64,000 bases of DNA from Margaritispora aquatica. Its lineage: Eukaryota; Ascomycota; Leotiomycetes; Helotiales; Discinellaceae. The translations under genes and the position numbers were made by a program. The notes beneath the pieces were generated by a model. The model ran no database searches and had not been told where the DNA came from. It saw nothing but the letters and a program-made list of their open reading frames with translations. Where the stretch lies: NCBI GenBank assembly GCA_007644065.1, contig VJWN01000004.1, forward strand, positions 434,001 through 498,000. Direction: 5' to 3'. Shown one piece after another: positions 51,372 to 64,000 of the stretch. Each line of letters opens with the position of its first letter. The first letter of the stretch is position 1.

Positions 51372-52995
51372 ATGCCGAAGAGCTTGGGAGTCCTTTATTC
51401 CACAACACCTAACATATTTTGTCTTTATCTTCTTCACAAACCACTACAATGTTTGCTTGGGCCTTTTCAAGTTGATGTACAGAAACTAGAGGTAGAGCGA
51501 TGTTCGTCGCTATCATGTCTTTACTGTTTATCGTACACGTCCATTTCCGTCTCTTCCTCTGTACGCTTTCGATGCCGGTCTCAGTCGATAGGGTTAGAGT
51601 TTTCCCGGTTTCCATCCTCGAACTTTTTTTCTCCTGCATCTAGCAGAATTCAAAGCACTGATATAGGATCACTGTCGTTCTCAAGTTCAACAGTGATAAC
51701 CAAATCGGAGATTAGGTTCATCATCAAGGAATCCATCGCGGAACAAGGTCTGACACCAGCCATACAATTCACAACATCCTCACCTCCAGCTCAGAATCCT
51801 CAGTCTCTCGGGTCAATGACTCGAAGCTCAAACAACTTTGTCCGCCAGTTCATCCCAGAGACATTCTCGTCGGAGATTCCACTACTTCAGAGCGTGCCAA
51901 GCACTCCGAGCCCAGCACCCATCAATTCGAATACACCACCCACTCCATTCCCAGGAGACTTTAAATACCAGCTGCTGGGTTGCTACAATGAACTCCCTGA
52001 CACCACCTTGGGCCGAGCACTAGGCGCGACAGGTGACATTCTCAGCCCTGTCTTCTCGTCGCCTGAAGCCCTCACTGTGCCTTTATGTCTCGAAGCTTGT
52101 GCGGTCGCCCAAGTTTCCGAAGGCAGGGGCTTTTATATATACGCTGCTGTTGAAAATAGCCGGTGAGTTCCTCCATGTGCAAAGTCATATATACACATAA
52201 CAGTACTCTGATAGTTCTTCCGACAGTGAGTGCTACTGTGGATTCACACTTTCTGATTCCTCGACGTCTGTCGATTTAAGCAACTGCAATTCTCCCTGTT
52301 CTGCAGCGCCAGAAAATTCCTGTGGAGGAAATAGATATCTCAATCTCTATGAACTTCGCACAGCACTGAATGGAACATATCCATCGCCTACTATCACCGC
52401 CATAACCTCTAGCTCCTACCAATCCGCCCCTTCTCAGTCTGCAACCCGACCACCAACCTCGCAAGCTTCACATATGACCCGAAATCGCAGCCTCTTGCCT
52501 CTTTGGATTGCTCTCCCCGTGATCTTAGTCGCCTTGGCTGTTCTCGGGTTCAGATTTCTCTTCCTCAGACGCAAAAGGACTCGCAAGCGGCGCAAAGGCA
52601 TAATCGAAGAGGAGGTCGCAGCCACTAGTAACATGGATCCTCAAGCTGAATTCGTTACTGGAGACCCTCAATTCGAAGGACCTCAATACAATCAGCCTGA
52701 AACATCGCAGGGCATAGGCGCAAGGAGGACGCCGTCGGGCAGAATAGGTGAGGACGGAAGGAGGTATGGAGTTATTGTAAACGAGGTAGAGTATGCAAAA
52801 TTGAGATCCAAGATGGATAAGCCATTGCCAGTCATTGTGGATGGAGGTGAAGAGGAAGGAAATGAAGGTGGGTCAGAAAGGATGAAAAGGAGGCGTACAT
52901 TAGATGCATGGAAGAGTGGCGTAGTGCCGCCTTTGAAGATAGAGCATGACACTGTGGGTAGTGGGATGGTGGAAGGATCCGGGAGGCAGGAATAG
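51372..52995 (+). CDS. WSC-domain single-pass membrane protein
   Basis: Two exons (51372-52162, 52227-52995; 64-nt intron) encode 519 aa from the first in-frame ATG. The WSC domain (about 197-306) has the expected cysteines: LLGCYNE, VPLCLEACA, ECYCGF, LSNCNSPC and SCGGN, with the end YLNLYEL. A Ser/Thr/Pro-rich stretch leads to one transmembrane helix (about 354-376, PLWIALPVILVALAVLGFRF), then a basic stop-transfer RRKRTRKRR and a 130-residue hydrophilic tail. WSC proteins are carbohydrate-binding cell-wall stress sensors or surface proteins. The N-terminus is doubtful: no signal peptide is visible, and a hydrophobic start in another frame at about 51501 could belong to a missed first exon. 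Domain and topology are secure; the start is not. Confidence 0.85.
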
Positions 52996-54580
52996 ACTAT
53001 AGCGGTGGCGATTACAAGAATATTTACTGCTCAAATCTTTTCTCCTTGTCACAACCGAGTATATTAAGCGAGAATCGGTCCCTGTGGCTATGGAAATACC
53101 AAGGCTCATTAGCACCTTGAGACATCTACTCTGTTCACAACATGAGAATGCGTCCTGCTTCGATACCTAGATCCAGAACATTCATAGAATTGGATTCGCG
53201 AGATTATCAAAGCGAGATCTTTCTGCATTCCATACAGCGCATCACCAGCATCGATACATTTGATGGACATTTGTCAAGTACCTGTCGGCATGAAAAACTT
53301 ACAATCACAATTCGAAACAAAGAGGCCGACTAAACCATTTTATAAAGGCTCACAGAAGAGCCTCCACGAAATACGGCTCTTACAATAAGTTCGATTGCCA
53401 GACTCTATGGATCAGTGAATCCTGGTTTATCTCCGCTGGTGGCACTCGAGGCTTATGCCGGAGGCATATTTTGAAAGACACTAAGAATTGGAGTATGTTT
53501 GAAGTAACAGAATTATTGAGACACTGGTGACATAAACTAACGCCATACGGTCAAGTTGCTTTGGAAATTTTATGATGCTAACTAACAGTGTATCATTTCA
53601 TAGTGATAATTTCCAAGTGATTATTAATGTATAGGAACGTGCGGAGAAGTTAAAGATCTTTCTTCGACCAAGAAAGTACCTACCCTTTCCCGAAAATGGT
53701 GACATTCACAAAGACGCTCGTCGAGGACAGGGGATCACTAGGCGAGCATTGCTCTTGGTGAAATTGAACTGATAAGATAAACTTCCAATTAGCAATGGGT
53801 TGAAGAAATCTCGAAGATTATCTTATTTACGGTGGTTTTTATATAGGTCGTTAAAGCATTCTAGATCGTTGAGAATAAGTCAGGTCGTACTTTATGAAGT
53901 GTTCTACACATGTGAGCTTCGCACCTACCTGCCTGACCCCCAAAAATATTACCCCCGAGACTACATAGAAGACTTGCCATTCCAACGTGAACCTGCTTGA
54001 ACAACTACTTCTAGAATAACAAAACTGCAACAACTCAAATATTAATTGGACAATAACCTCGCCCTAAGTGAAGCGACTGGTATGATATCTCCAGTGTCAT
54101 TACTTGATAACTATCCCACCCTTTCGACAACTGACGGAAGTAATTGTTGAGCAGGATGCGGTGGACTAGACGGACAAGAAATTTTGGAGAGTACGCGGAG
54201 TTCCTTAGAGGCTGGAAGGAGCGTGGACATGCTTATTTATATGTAATCAATAACCAAGTAGCATTATTAACCTTCAAGCCAAACATAATTAATTGTGTTC
54301 AATAAATCACCCAAAATTAGACTTTTCGACCGATTAATCTCATAGATATGTCACCACCCAGTTCTCTAAGGATGATTATATTATTAATTTTAATAAATAT
54401 GAGGGAAGAACAGACAAATAAAAATACAAAGTTGGAGTCCCTCACAATAAATTTCGGAAATTTCGAGCAAAGTACTTGTTTGTCAATTTAACGATTACCC
54501 TTTTCGCCCAAGAAACATATAGTATGATATATTCCGTATACTATATATTTGTAGCAAGGAAAAATCTCATCATTCAATTA
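52996..54580. other. AT-rich gene-free region
   Basis: About 1.6 kb between the convergent ends of the WSC and HET genes. From 53300 on, and above all 54200-54580, the sequence is markedly AT-rich with many short A/T runs and no coding frame. This is compatible with a decayed or RIP-mutated insertion, but no terminal repeats were found. Confidence 0.5.
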
Positions 54581-56948
54581 TCAAACAATGAATATCTCTA
54601 CCACAGGATCATCCCCACTGAAACCATTCTCATGGTGTAATACCCCATCTCTATCGAAGACTGTCGCAACACCAACTCTCTTCCACACATTCTCCGCTTC
54701 CATCACCCTCTCCAATAATAATCCAGAAGGTCGATACCCACTGTTGACATGTACATAGCCCAAAGTCTTGCTTGATCTTGTCAAAGCGTCCTTGTCGTCG
54801 AGATCTAAGCGAGCCTCAAGGAATTTGGCATCATGACTTTGGGTTTCTGCTGGGACCGCTGGTAAATGGGAGGGAGGTTCTCCGCTAGATGGTGTTTTCG
54901 AAGCGGTTGGTATCGCCGTGAATACATCGTGTGGGAAGTTGCCTCTATTCCCATAAACCCAGCGCTCATCGTGCTCGCATTCCCTGACAGCAGACATGAG
55001 CTTCAAAACTCCTTTGACTCTCAGGACGTTCTTCAATTCTGTTTCTTGCGTCACTACAACATTACACGCCTCCAGTTCTCCTTCCATTAACTTCTCATAT
55101 CCCGACTTCGATGGAATATACCTCTCATGCCACCCTACCTTCCCATCAAGCGAAGCCCACGACCAGCTCGGAGCCCTGTACTCCCAAGGCCTTGTCACCA
55201 CTCCATCTCTAACATTCCAAAGAAGCTCAACACTCAGCATCTTTCGCCACGCACCCGCAAATCCCAAGTATTCATCCTTTCCAACAACCTCGCTCATCTC
55301 GGCAGCCACACTAGCAATAGCTGTCAGCTTGTCACTGCCCTTGGTCAAGCCTCGCATCGTGTATTCAGACACCGCGCGTCTCCACCGCATGTACAGATCC
55401 TCTTCCTGCTCTTTGCGCATAGGCGAGTCACCTGCTGTCAACACATCGCTGAAAGGCCACATCTCGAAAGGCCTGCTATATTTCGTGCTTAGTGGCTCGT
55501 TTTCCTCCGACTTGATGCAAGCTCGACATTCAAAATAGATTTTCGTGGCACTGAAGTGCAAGAGTCGCATGGAGAGCGACCGCTCTTGCATAGTCCAGCC
55601 GCGAAGATTCCAGGGAATGGCTTCGATGTCAGTAGCCCATGTGCCGTCCATAGCGTCGTTTGAAGCGGACAGAATAAGAGATTCTTGCGTGAATGGTGTG
55701 GTTGGTGACGGATAGGCGTACTTGACTGCTGGGATGATTGAGATATCTCGGGCGAGAAATCCGTCATGAGAGCACGTTGCTGAGGTCCTGAAATTTGTCA
55801 ATACCACATCATACATATCGGCAATGCGGTGTTACTCACGCAACGATGGTCAACTCAGCAAACTTGTATACTTGATGCATAGTCTTCGCTTCTTTTTGCC
55901 AATCCTCTCCCGAATCCTGAATGATGCATAGAGAATCAATCCAGACATATCTGATACCCAATCTGCGTGTGACGATGACGGTCTGGGTGAAGTTCTCGGG
56001 CAGTTTCCACATCTCGATTCCGAGTCGCATCTGGTCAATGTTTGATATCAGCGTTCGGAGCGGAGGAGCTTGTATCGCTGATCCCCACATGTGGCTCAAG
56101 GCAATGTATGGACCTTTGATATCGCCCGCTGTTGTATCTACTAAGCGAGGATGCTCAGGTTCGACGTCTAGTAAGCGTGTTGGTAGCCAGTGTGAGTTCT
56201 TGGGCAGTTGGCACTTGTAATGTGTTGATTTACAGTCGTGCACTAGTTTGTCTATCATCTTGAGGTTGCCAGGCGAGAGAGTTCGTATGCTTGGTAGCCG
56301 TCTTTTGTGGTCTTCATTTTCCGCAGTCATATCTACCAGTGTTTTGTTAGTACATCAAAATGTGTGAAAAGATTTCACACTTCCAGACTGGGCTAGAAAT
56401 ACTTCAAGAAGAGAATAGAAAACCATACCTCGAGAATCGAAGACCTTGAAAGACAAAACTTGACCAATTTCCCCATAGTTCACCTCTTGGCCCTCATCTC
56501 CCCTTACAGTGGTATTGAACGGACCAATCTCTAAGCTCAGGCCCGTAACCATACCACTTGCTTCATCGACAACCCACTCTGGCTTCCAGATCTTCACCAC
56601 TCCATCCCAATCTGTATCTAAAAACTCATCCCACATCTCATCACCCTGACGCAGCGGACCGGAGTGCCACTCCTCCATTGATCGAACGGCCCATTGAGAT
56701 CTGATTGTCTTACGGAGGAACTTGCATAATACGCAGGTCTTGGATGAGGCTTTGAGGGCGGGAAAAGAGGGATAGTGATCGATGAGTGTGAATGGTTCGA
56801 AGTTTGATGAACCTGCTGGTGGGAGACACCGAGATGGTAGGAGGGTGGAGCATCTGGTGCATGGTGTGCTCGGTGGGATTGAGGCTATGTTTGAGAGATT
56901 TGTAGGAGGTGGAATGGATTTGATAAGAGCGAGGTAAGTTGGAGTCAT
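54581..56948 (-). CDS. HET-domain protein
   Basis: Three exons (56948-56429, 56332-55840, 55787-54581) encode 739 aa; the true ATG is at 56948, since the frame upstream starts only with GTG. The N-terminal part has a CxxC...CVLCKF zinc-like arrangement. The HET domain follows with its three boxes: YIALSHMWG, RYVWIDSLCIIQDSGEDWQK and RGWTMQERSLSMRLLHFS. HET proteins trigger programmed cell death in non-self recognition (heterokaryon incompatibility), although most members of this large family have no known partner. No NACHT, WD-repeat or other sensor domain is attached; the C-terminal ~300 residues have the usual unnamed HET-tail features (APSWSWASLDGKVGW). Confidence 0.93.
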
Positions 56949-57796
56949 GGTGAGAATAACGTTAGTGTGGATGAGAGACACACATAGGATGGAGTAGCAT
57001 TACGAAATGTCTACTTAGCAAAATTTGAGAGTTTAGTATGAGTTGTAGAGACTCAAGTAAATGTTGAATGAGCCGGCTAAAAGCTCTCATGCACATTTGT
57101 ACCTGCAGAACGGCCGCCCAGTAACCAGCTAGGATTGCATTGATACTTACCTAGTGGTATTGTTAGCGAGTAAGCACAACTTATTTATGTGCGATCGAAT
57201 CTCAACATTTGATCAGTATGTAACGATGAATTGAAAATCAAAGGCCAACAATGAGAGTTTGGGACATGATGAAATTCTCTACTTTTATTGATCTTACTTA
57301 GTCAATCCTCTACATTGTCTAACATGAAACCCACAAGAACATTCGAAACAATAGAGCCACAACATCCACCCAATTTAATCACCCCTCTAAGTCTCCTGGC
57401 CCGTGGTTCTAGAGAACCTCAGATCTAATTTCTCTGGAGATCGAAGGTCGAATGCCATTGAGCCTATACCCCAAGAACGGTTCAAACATCTTGCTCATAC
57501 TTCATCTTTTCCTTGACGTGACAAGGAATTTGGAAGAGATATTCTCTCTCAGCACGAGGGGCTTTGGACTTGGAGCGATGAGCTCGTGCCATGGCGGTAG
57601 TGCGTCTAAGGCAGAAGAATGTACATTCTCTTGACCGAGGATTCAAGCCCCTCGATGCCGGTCATTCTTGATCTCTTTAGTGACTTTGAAACTCACTATT
57701 CATAGTCAGAAATTGCTCTTGATATTCACAAAAGATTATAAAAATACGCACTCTTCAGAATCACATCTCATGCACAGCTCGTACAGCATTCATCAT
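56949..57796. other. Intergenic upstream of the HET gene
   Basis: About 0.85 kb, probably the HET promoter plus the 3' end of the small gene that follows. No supported feature. Confidence 0.45.
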
Positions 57797-58027
57797 TCAA
57801 ACACTCTCCAACCACTTGCTAAACTTTCCCCTCCGAGTGTATTTCGCCTTGGGGTTCCACACCGACGACATAGCCTTCTTTGATACAGAAATTTTGCGCT
57901 GCAAATCGCCCTGGAGTGCAAAGTCCACAACCTCGACCTGGTGAATCTCGAGGTAATCGGGAGCGTCGATGTCAGTGCTCTTCTCGCTCGTAGTGGGCAT
58001 GTTGCTGTTGATGGATTTTGTGGACAT
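57797..58027 (-). CDS. Small hypothetical protein (76 aa)
   Basis: A single-exon frame from the ATG at 58027. The sequence has a hydrophilic N-terminus, then DYLEIHQVEVVDFALQGDLQ and a basic C-terminal part (RKISVSKKAMSSVWNPKAKY, RRGKFSKWLESV). The regular amphipathic composition and the good ATG context suggest a real gene, but I do not recognise it. The frame extends upstream only through a TTG, not an ATG. Confidence 0.5.
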   Translation of the reverse strand: MSTKSINSNMPTTSEKSTDIDAPDYLEIHQVEVVDFALQGDLQRKISVSKKAMSSVWNPKAKYTRRGKFSKWLESV

Positions 58028-59169
58028 CGTTGCTTGTGAGGAGTGTATGTGAAGTGAAGGGTCTGTTGTGGAATATCGAGAAGTGATGTGATTGAACTGA
58101 GAAAGGACAAAGATATGGGGATATAGACAATACAATAGAACTATGGGACAGGACCCTTGATATACTTCTCCATCCCCGCGACGAGATTATGCTGCACAGT
58201 GACATATGGTACCCACTTGGACATCCCACTTTTTGGAAATAATCATTTATACTTCGCAGCACAACCAACCAGCCACATCGTCAGCCTTCCACTTTTTCAG
58301 ACCCCTTCGCCGAGCACAGAGGATGGTCACGTCGATTTGATGGTTGGTCGAGAAAAAGAGTACGACTCCACTTGTAGTAAGACACCACGAGGTATAGGAG
58401 AAAACTAATGCGCATTTTGGATTGTTTGGTTGCATTCTCTTCGGGTGTAGGGTTTGTGTATGAAGCATGTTGTATTTGGCTTGTTAAAGTCCAAGCTTGA
58501 GCCTTGCAAGGGACAGGGCATGAACATTTAAGTGAAATCTAATGCCGCGAGGGGTTGCTGAGAGTCTGAACTAATTGCTGGCAAGTCAATGTTGGCAAAG
58601 AGAAGTATATATTGCAGATCATATCAACAGGCAGAAAAGCCTAGAGTCAGATAGGAAGGTTTAGAGGCACAAATTGCTGGGTTGCGCTTGCAGCCAAGAC
58701 TTATTTGATCAAGCGCACAACGCAATGCTCCTGTTGCAAAATACCATAGCAGAATGGTTGAAGCAGCGCAGACAAACCTTGCCAACCTACGCAAAGTTAA
58801 AACAACTCATCCAACAACTAAGCTCAGCAGTCACCCATATCGTGTTCCGAGAGCCCCAGCGACTAGACAGATAGCATAGTCCATGGACACGCAATGTTGC
58901 AACCCCTCAAAAAGACCTGTCGTGGGGTGGGAGAAATCAGATTTCCATTGCCTGCGCAGTAAAGCAATACGCCATCGTCAAATGTACATGTACGCCCATT
59001 GAGATGCATCCCTTCCTCCTGAAGCTTAGCAGCGGCATATCCCCATCCTAGAGCCAGGCGTGTAGAATATCCACCTCGAGAACGTTGGCCCCCAAGTCTT
59101 ATCAAGGCCTCATCTCCATCCTGCAAACGCCCACCCCTTTCGTCATCATCCCACCCATTGTATGTTGAC
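58028..59169. other. Intergenic, no gene seen
   Basis: About 1.1 kb between the small hypothetical gene and the 3' end of the eS30 gene. Open frames here start with non-ATG codons or lack protein character. Confidence 0.45.
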
Positions 59170-60328
<1,159 letters not shown>

Positions 60329-61120
60329 ATGCACTCCCTACTCGCGACCCTCCTCGCTCCATTAGCGGCAGCGACTCTCGTCCCACTCTCACCACAACAT
60401 ATCTTCGCCAACCCAGAAGAAGCATCAGAATCGACATACAAGATACCCACCTCCTACGAGTCTGCCGTGCTCGCACGACGAATTCTACATCTCACACCAC
60501 TCGGCACCCTCTCAACCGTCTTTCCCTACCCACACGAGAATGCCTCTCCGTCTCCCCTCGAGCAGCGCCCCTCTGGTCTCGGCGGCGCCCCGATTGGATT
60601 GATGGACTACATCGCCGACTGCGAGAACACAGGCTCGCCCACGATTCTCGCAATCAACATCGCGACCTCATTCAAGAATGTCGCAGCCGGGTCCAACATC
60701 TCGCTCTCCTTGCAATGGACACCGCCCTACCCACCCAAAACCCGAATCGAATCTCATGTCCGAACGCAGTACTCGGCGGCCAACCAACCTCGATTCGCAC
60801 TACTCGGGTATCTGGAGAAGATCCCCGAGGAGGAGGTGCAGGCGCAGGAGCTGGGGAAGTGCTTTACGAGCGTGCACCCAGACTCGAAGTACTGGCTGCC
60901 GGGTAACAGGATCCATACCAGCGAGTGGGTGAGGTTGGTTGTGCAGGATGTGTACTGGATTGGGGGCTTTGGGGATCGAGCCTACATCGGCTGGATTCCG
61001 GTGGAGGAGTGGAGAAATGTCACAAGGGCGGAATGGCAGGATGTGAGGTTGCCTGGAGAGAAGAAGGGTTGGAAGGAGTGGGCTGTGGAGAGCTTTAGGG
61101 GCTGGCAATTTGAATTATAG
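60329..61120 (+). CDS. CREG-like secreted protein (FMN-binding split barrel / PNPOx-like)
   Basis: A single-exon gene of 263 aa. An N-terminal signal peptide (MHSLLATLLAPLAAATLVP) precedes a PNPOx-like split-barrel domain: SYESAVLARRILHLTPLGTL and PIGLMDYIADCENTGSPTIL are typical of the CREG group (CREG-like carboxylate oxidase domain). Animal CREG is a lysosomal glycoprotein that has lost FMN binding. Fungal relatives are secreted or vacuolar and uncharacterised, so an enzymatic role cannot be claimed. Three N-glycosylation sequons are present (NAS, NIS, NVT). The ATG at 60329 is the first in frame. Confidence 0.9.
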   Translation: MHSLLATLLAPLAAATLVPLSPQHIFANPEEASESTYKIPTSYESAVLARRILHLTPLGTLSTVFPYPHENASPSPLEQRPSGLGGAPIGLMDYIADCENTGSPTILAINIATSFKNVAAGSNISLSLQWTPPYPPKTRIESHVRTQYSAANQPRFALLGYLEKIPEEEVQAQELGKCFTSVHPDSKYWLPGNRIHTSEWVRLVVQDVYWIGGFGDRAYIGWIPVEEWRNVTRAEWQDVRLPGEKKGWKEWAVESFRGWQFEL

Positions 61121-61529
61121 ATACCTATTACACTCATAAAATAACGAAGAATGATCAGCATATCGCCAGCTTTGGAGATGCAATGCTTTGTATATAAAAC
61201 ATAACCATGGCAGATATCCCCACACCTGAGAAATGAACGGAATAGCAATATTAGATGTATTGAAAGACGATGCTCTGTACACAAATACTATATACAACTG
61301 GCTGTTTGAATCTGGACCGCCATGATCATGGCAAGTACATGCAGATGACCCAACCAAACCATAAACAGACCGTCCAACTCCATGCTAGCTGCCAAAGTGC
61401 AAATCATGTAACCATAAAACCATGCACCGAGACCACCCACAGCCATCCAAAGAGCCAGATATGTGCAGCTCAACACCACACCCATGCACCAGTAACGCCA
61501 AACCACAATAAGACAATCAAGACTACACA
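61121..61529. other. Convergent 3' intergenic region
   Basis: About 410 bp between the CREG-like and DUF262 stops, presumably both 3' UTRs; nothing else seen. Confidence 0.5.
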
Positions 61530-63567
61530 CTACTCTGACACCTTTGGTTTCTTGCCTTGTGTTCGAGCCTTCTGCACTTGTACTGCGGAGCGACCTCGCT
61601 TACCTAGGACTTTCGCTGACTTCAAAGAGGCGCCAACGGAGCTCTTTGCAGGCCGGCTAGCAAGGGACTTCGTAGTCACAAATTTATTCACAGCAGGAGC
61701 AGGCTCAGCGGACATGCTGATGGTAGCATCTCGGTCGGTGACATCTGCGTCTGGGGATGTGGGAGCGGAAGACAAAGCGGAAGAGGAGCCGTGGCGAGCA
61801 GATGAGCTTTCTGAAGTCGGGTCAGCTGCTCGTGATGATCTCGATGTACGGTGTGAGCGGCCTTCAATAGAGGGAAGAATAGTGCGTTTTTCGTTTGCCT
61901 CGATTCTCTTGTTCATCTCGGTGGTGATGAAATTCCACGATGTGGTCCAGCATTGAGCGTTCACGCGGAGATCTTTGTGGTGAGTGCGTAGGTATTTACG
62001 CATCTCACGGACATCCTCGAGGAGCTGTTCATCTGTTCGCTTGTCCATGTGGACGGCGACGAGGAGGGCTGTGACGACAAGTTCCAGAGGAGAGAATGTC
62101 CTCACATGCGTAATACCCGACTTGCGTAGAAAGTCTGGAGCTGGATCAAAAACCGAGTTCTTGTTGACTTTGTATCGAGTCGCCGTAACTTGGCTGGAAG
62201 AATGCTTGACGAGACCTTCGTATCTGTCGAAAACAGCCTTGAATTTTAGTTTTAACACAGGGTTGATACGACCCTTGTCCTCTAAGACTCGCATCAGTGC
62301 CTGTGGGCTCGCTTGCAGTGTAGGAGCTGTCATGGTGGAAGTTTTCTTCTTTCGACCGGCCATGACCTCCTGGACCATGGTAAAGATCGTAAGTACAAGC
62401 CGGAAACCCGAGGCTCGATTCTGTTTTGACACTTGCTCTTGTGTCAACAAACTATAGTTATTAAACACCAGACAGATATTCACTCACAGTTGACAATTAA
62501 CTCGTAATCTTCTTCGTATTGCCTCGTAAATATCGCCCAATCTGTTGACATGGCTCTCATCTTCTCTGCAGGAGTGAGTGCTACACCCCGCTGGACGAGT
62601 TGGAACATCGTTTCTTCGGTATCCTGGCTCAGACCCTCATATTCATATGTACAAAAGGCTCTCTCGTTGAAGAATTTCTTAACAGCGTTTGGGAGAACAT
62701 TACGGTTGCTGATCTCTATTCGACCATTAATGATTTGATGACAGTAGTACCTAGAAACGAATCAGTCATGCACGTCTTGAATGTCCTTCAATGCCATACC
62801 ATTTCTTGCTTGGAGAGTTTGAGTCATTGAATCCGATTTTACCATTCATGAACTTCCAAATAGATGTCAAACGTTGCTTTCCATCCACACAGACGCGCAA
62901 AATGTTTTCCTTCTCCTGACCTTCAACTTTAACAATACTCTTCTTCATATTGAAGATAATTGGTGGAATAAAGTAGCCCACTGTAGATATTCAGCATGGA
63001 GGTTACCTAGTGTATGGAGTTCGTACTCAAGATAGAATTGATAAGTGTAGCAGCGCGGCCTTCATCCCATACTACATCTCTCTGATAGTCTGGATCGAGG
63101 TAGATGGATTTTGCCTCGATGCAATCTGAGCCTGTAAGTAATTATTCATCTAATCATCGGCAATGACCTACGGTACAAGTCAACCAACCTCCGTCTAATG
63201 ATGATAGGCTCTGGAACTTGAGGAATTTTGAAACCTGTTTAAGTCAGCCTCTGTTAACACTACGTAGCATTAATTACCTACTGTCACATACGAAGTGTCG
63301 TACACCATCAACATGAGCGATCCCCTCGTAGGTCAAATCAACGATTTCATCTTCATCCACATCCTCAAAGATGTCCTCGAAGTCATCCGATTCAGGTAGA
63401 TTCTTGTCGACCTTTCCACTATCTTGGTCCTCGTCCTTCACCTCCGCACCAGGTAACATAGCTGCTGGTAAGGATGGTTCGGGAGCCTCTCGTTTTAATT
63501 CGTTCTTGACTTCAACCTTCGTTTCATCGGACTTGACCGCTAGACTTCGAGGTGGTGATGAATCCAT
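61530..63567 (-). CDS. DUF262 / GmrSD N-domain protein
   Basis: A six-exon model gives 590 aa: 63567-63292, 63234-63189, 63131-63027, 62980-62800, 62750-62488 and 62431-61530. Introns are 46-57 nt and phases close. An acidic N-terminus leads into the DUF262 domain: IYLDPDYQRDVVWDEGRAAT (about 117-136) and the hallmark DGKQRLTSIWKF (DGxQR at 175-179), then FQLVQRGVALTPAEKMRAMS. In bacteria DUF262 is the NTP-binding part of GmrSD type IV restriction systems and of related phage-defence proteins. The DUF1524 HNH nuclease usually fused there is not visible; instead a helical region (SKQNRASGFRLVLTIF) and a Ser-rich, basic tail (KRGRSAVQ, TQGKKPKVSE) suggest a nuclear protein. Fungal members are widespread but uncharacterised. 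The acceptor of the last exon was picked because it alone keeps the frame without a stop. Confidence 0.86.
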
Positions 63568-64000
63568 TGTCTATGACGGAGCGTAGAGTTTTGGGATAGC
63601 TGATAACCTGTTCTGTGGTTAGCGAAAAGCTGTTGATATAAATGGCTCTGAAAACATCGGAAATATCATGAGCCCGATGGAGGAAGCAGGCACAAGAGAC
63701 TAACTGTAGCATCACAGCAACAATATCGAAATATTTCGAGCGGAGGTAATGGAGAAGCGAGGGAGGCCAAGGAGGAAAAGCCGTCAGCTAGAACGTAAGT
63801 ACAAGTCTAAGTAAGGGAAATAGCGCGAGAACAAGAGATAACATGGCTTGGAAAAGAACAAAATCATGCATTGCATGTGTTCATAAAGAGCACTCGCTAG
63901 TCCTAGGAAGAATGTTGATATTGAATAGCAAGACATCTGGTGCACTCGAAGTTCGAAGCGGTAGCATATTGGTTGAACCACACAATGTCTTCACAGGAAG
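63568..64000. other. Right edge: DUF262 promoter and possible start of another gene
   Basis: Upstream of the DUF262 gene. Two plus-strand starts are noteworthy but unproven. One is an ATG at 63749 opening MEKRGRPRRKSRQLE, with an AT-hook-like GRP core and a GTAAGT donor at 63795. The other is an ATG at 63843 whose frame (MAWKRTKSCIACVHKEHS, with a CxxC) stays open to the window end. They do not join in phase, so at most one is likely real. Confidence 0.22.

Noticed and set aside
53800..54000. 66-aa plus-strand frame in the AT-rich region
   Set aside because: It starts at TTG, has no homology signal, and sits in AT-rich probably decayed DNA.

Overview
The window is nuclear DNA of a filamentous ascomycete (Pezizomycotina). 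The genes carry 46-206 nt introns with GTRNGT donors and CTRAC-like branch sites. The families present are fungal: an AreA/Nit2-type GATA factor, HET, 2EXR, DUF6594 and WSC domains, a DASH-complex subunit and CRY-DASH. The areA and glutamate decarboxylase sequences look closest to Leotiomycetes, but that placement is inference. Most gene models were built by hand from splice signals and reading-frame phase; every multi-exon model closes to a multiple of three.

Left part (1-19 kb). The tail of an unknown gene is followed by a DUF6594 membrane protein (-), a tentative three-exon hypothetical (-), about 4 kb with no recognisable gene, and a 2EXR-domain protein (+). A mitochondrial-type HotDog thioesterase (-) then stands head-to-head with arsH (+). 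Next come a GNAT acetyltransferase (-), a secreted two-domain fasciclin protein (-) and glutamate decarboxylase (+).

Central part (19-42 kb). This is gene-poor and rich in simple repeats. A (CT)64 tract lies between glutamate decarboxylase and CRY-DASH (-). From 23.4 to 36.3 kb I see no complete gene, only minisatellites, G-rich and C-rich tracts, a 353-bp TA-flanked MITE (26955-27307) and one orphan exon-like ORF. Then come a degenerate-looking fragment of a Zn2Cys6 transcription factor (-), a small secreted cysteine-rich hydrophobin-like protein (-) and the DASH subunit Hsk3 (+).

Right part (42-64 kb). The nitrogen regulator areA (-) is separated by about 5.9 kb from a WSC-domain membrane protein (+). 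A HET-domain protein (-), a 76-aa hypothetical (-), ribosomal protein eS30 (-), a CREG-like secreted protein (+) and a DUF262 (GmrSD N-domain) protein (-) follow. An open frame runs off the right edge.

There is no sign of a biosynthetic cluster; the genes are mostly independent. The most interesting items are the hydrophobin-like protein with class-intermediate cysteine spacing, the DUF262 protein near a HET gene, the MITE, the Zn2Cys6 relic, the two enzymes with optional targeting extensions (CRY-DASH, ArsH), and the repeat-rich gene desert.
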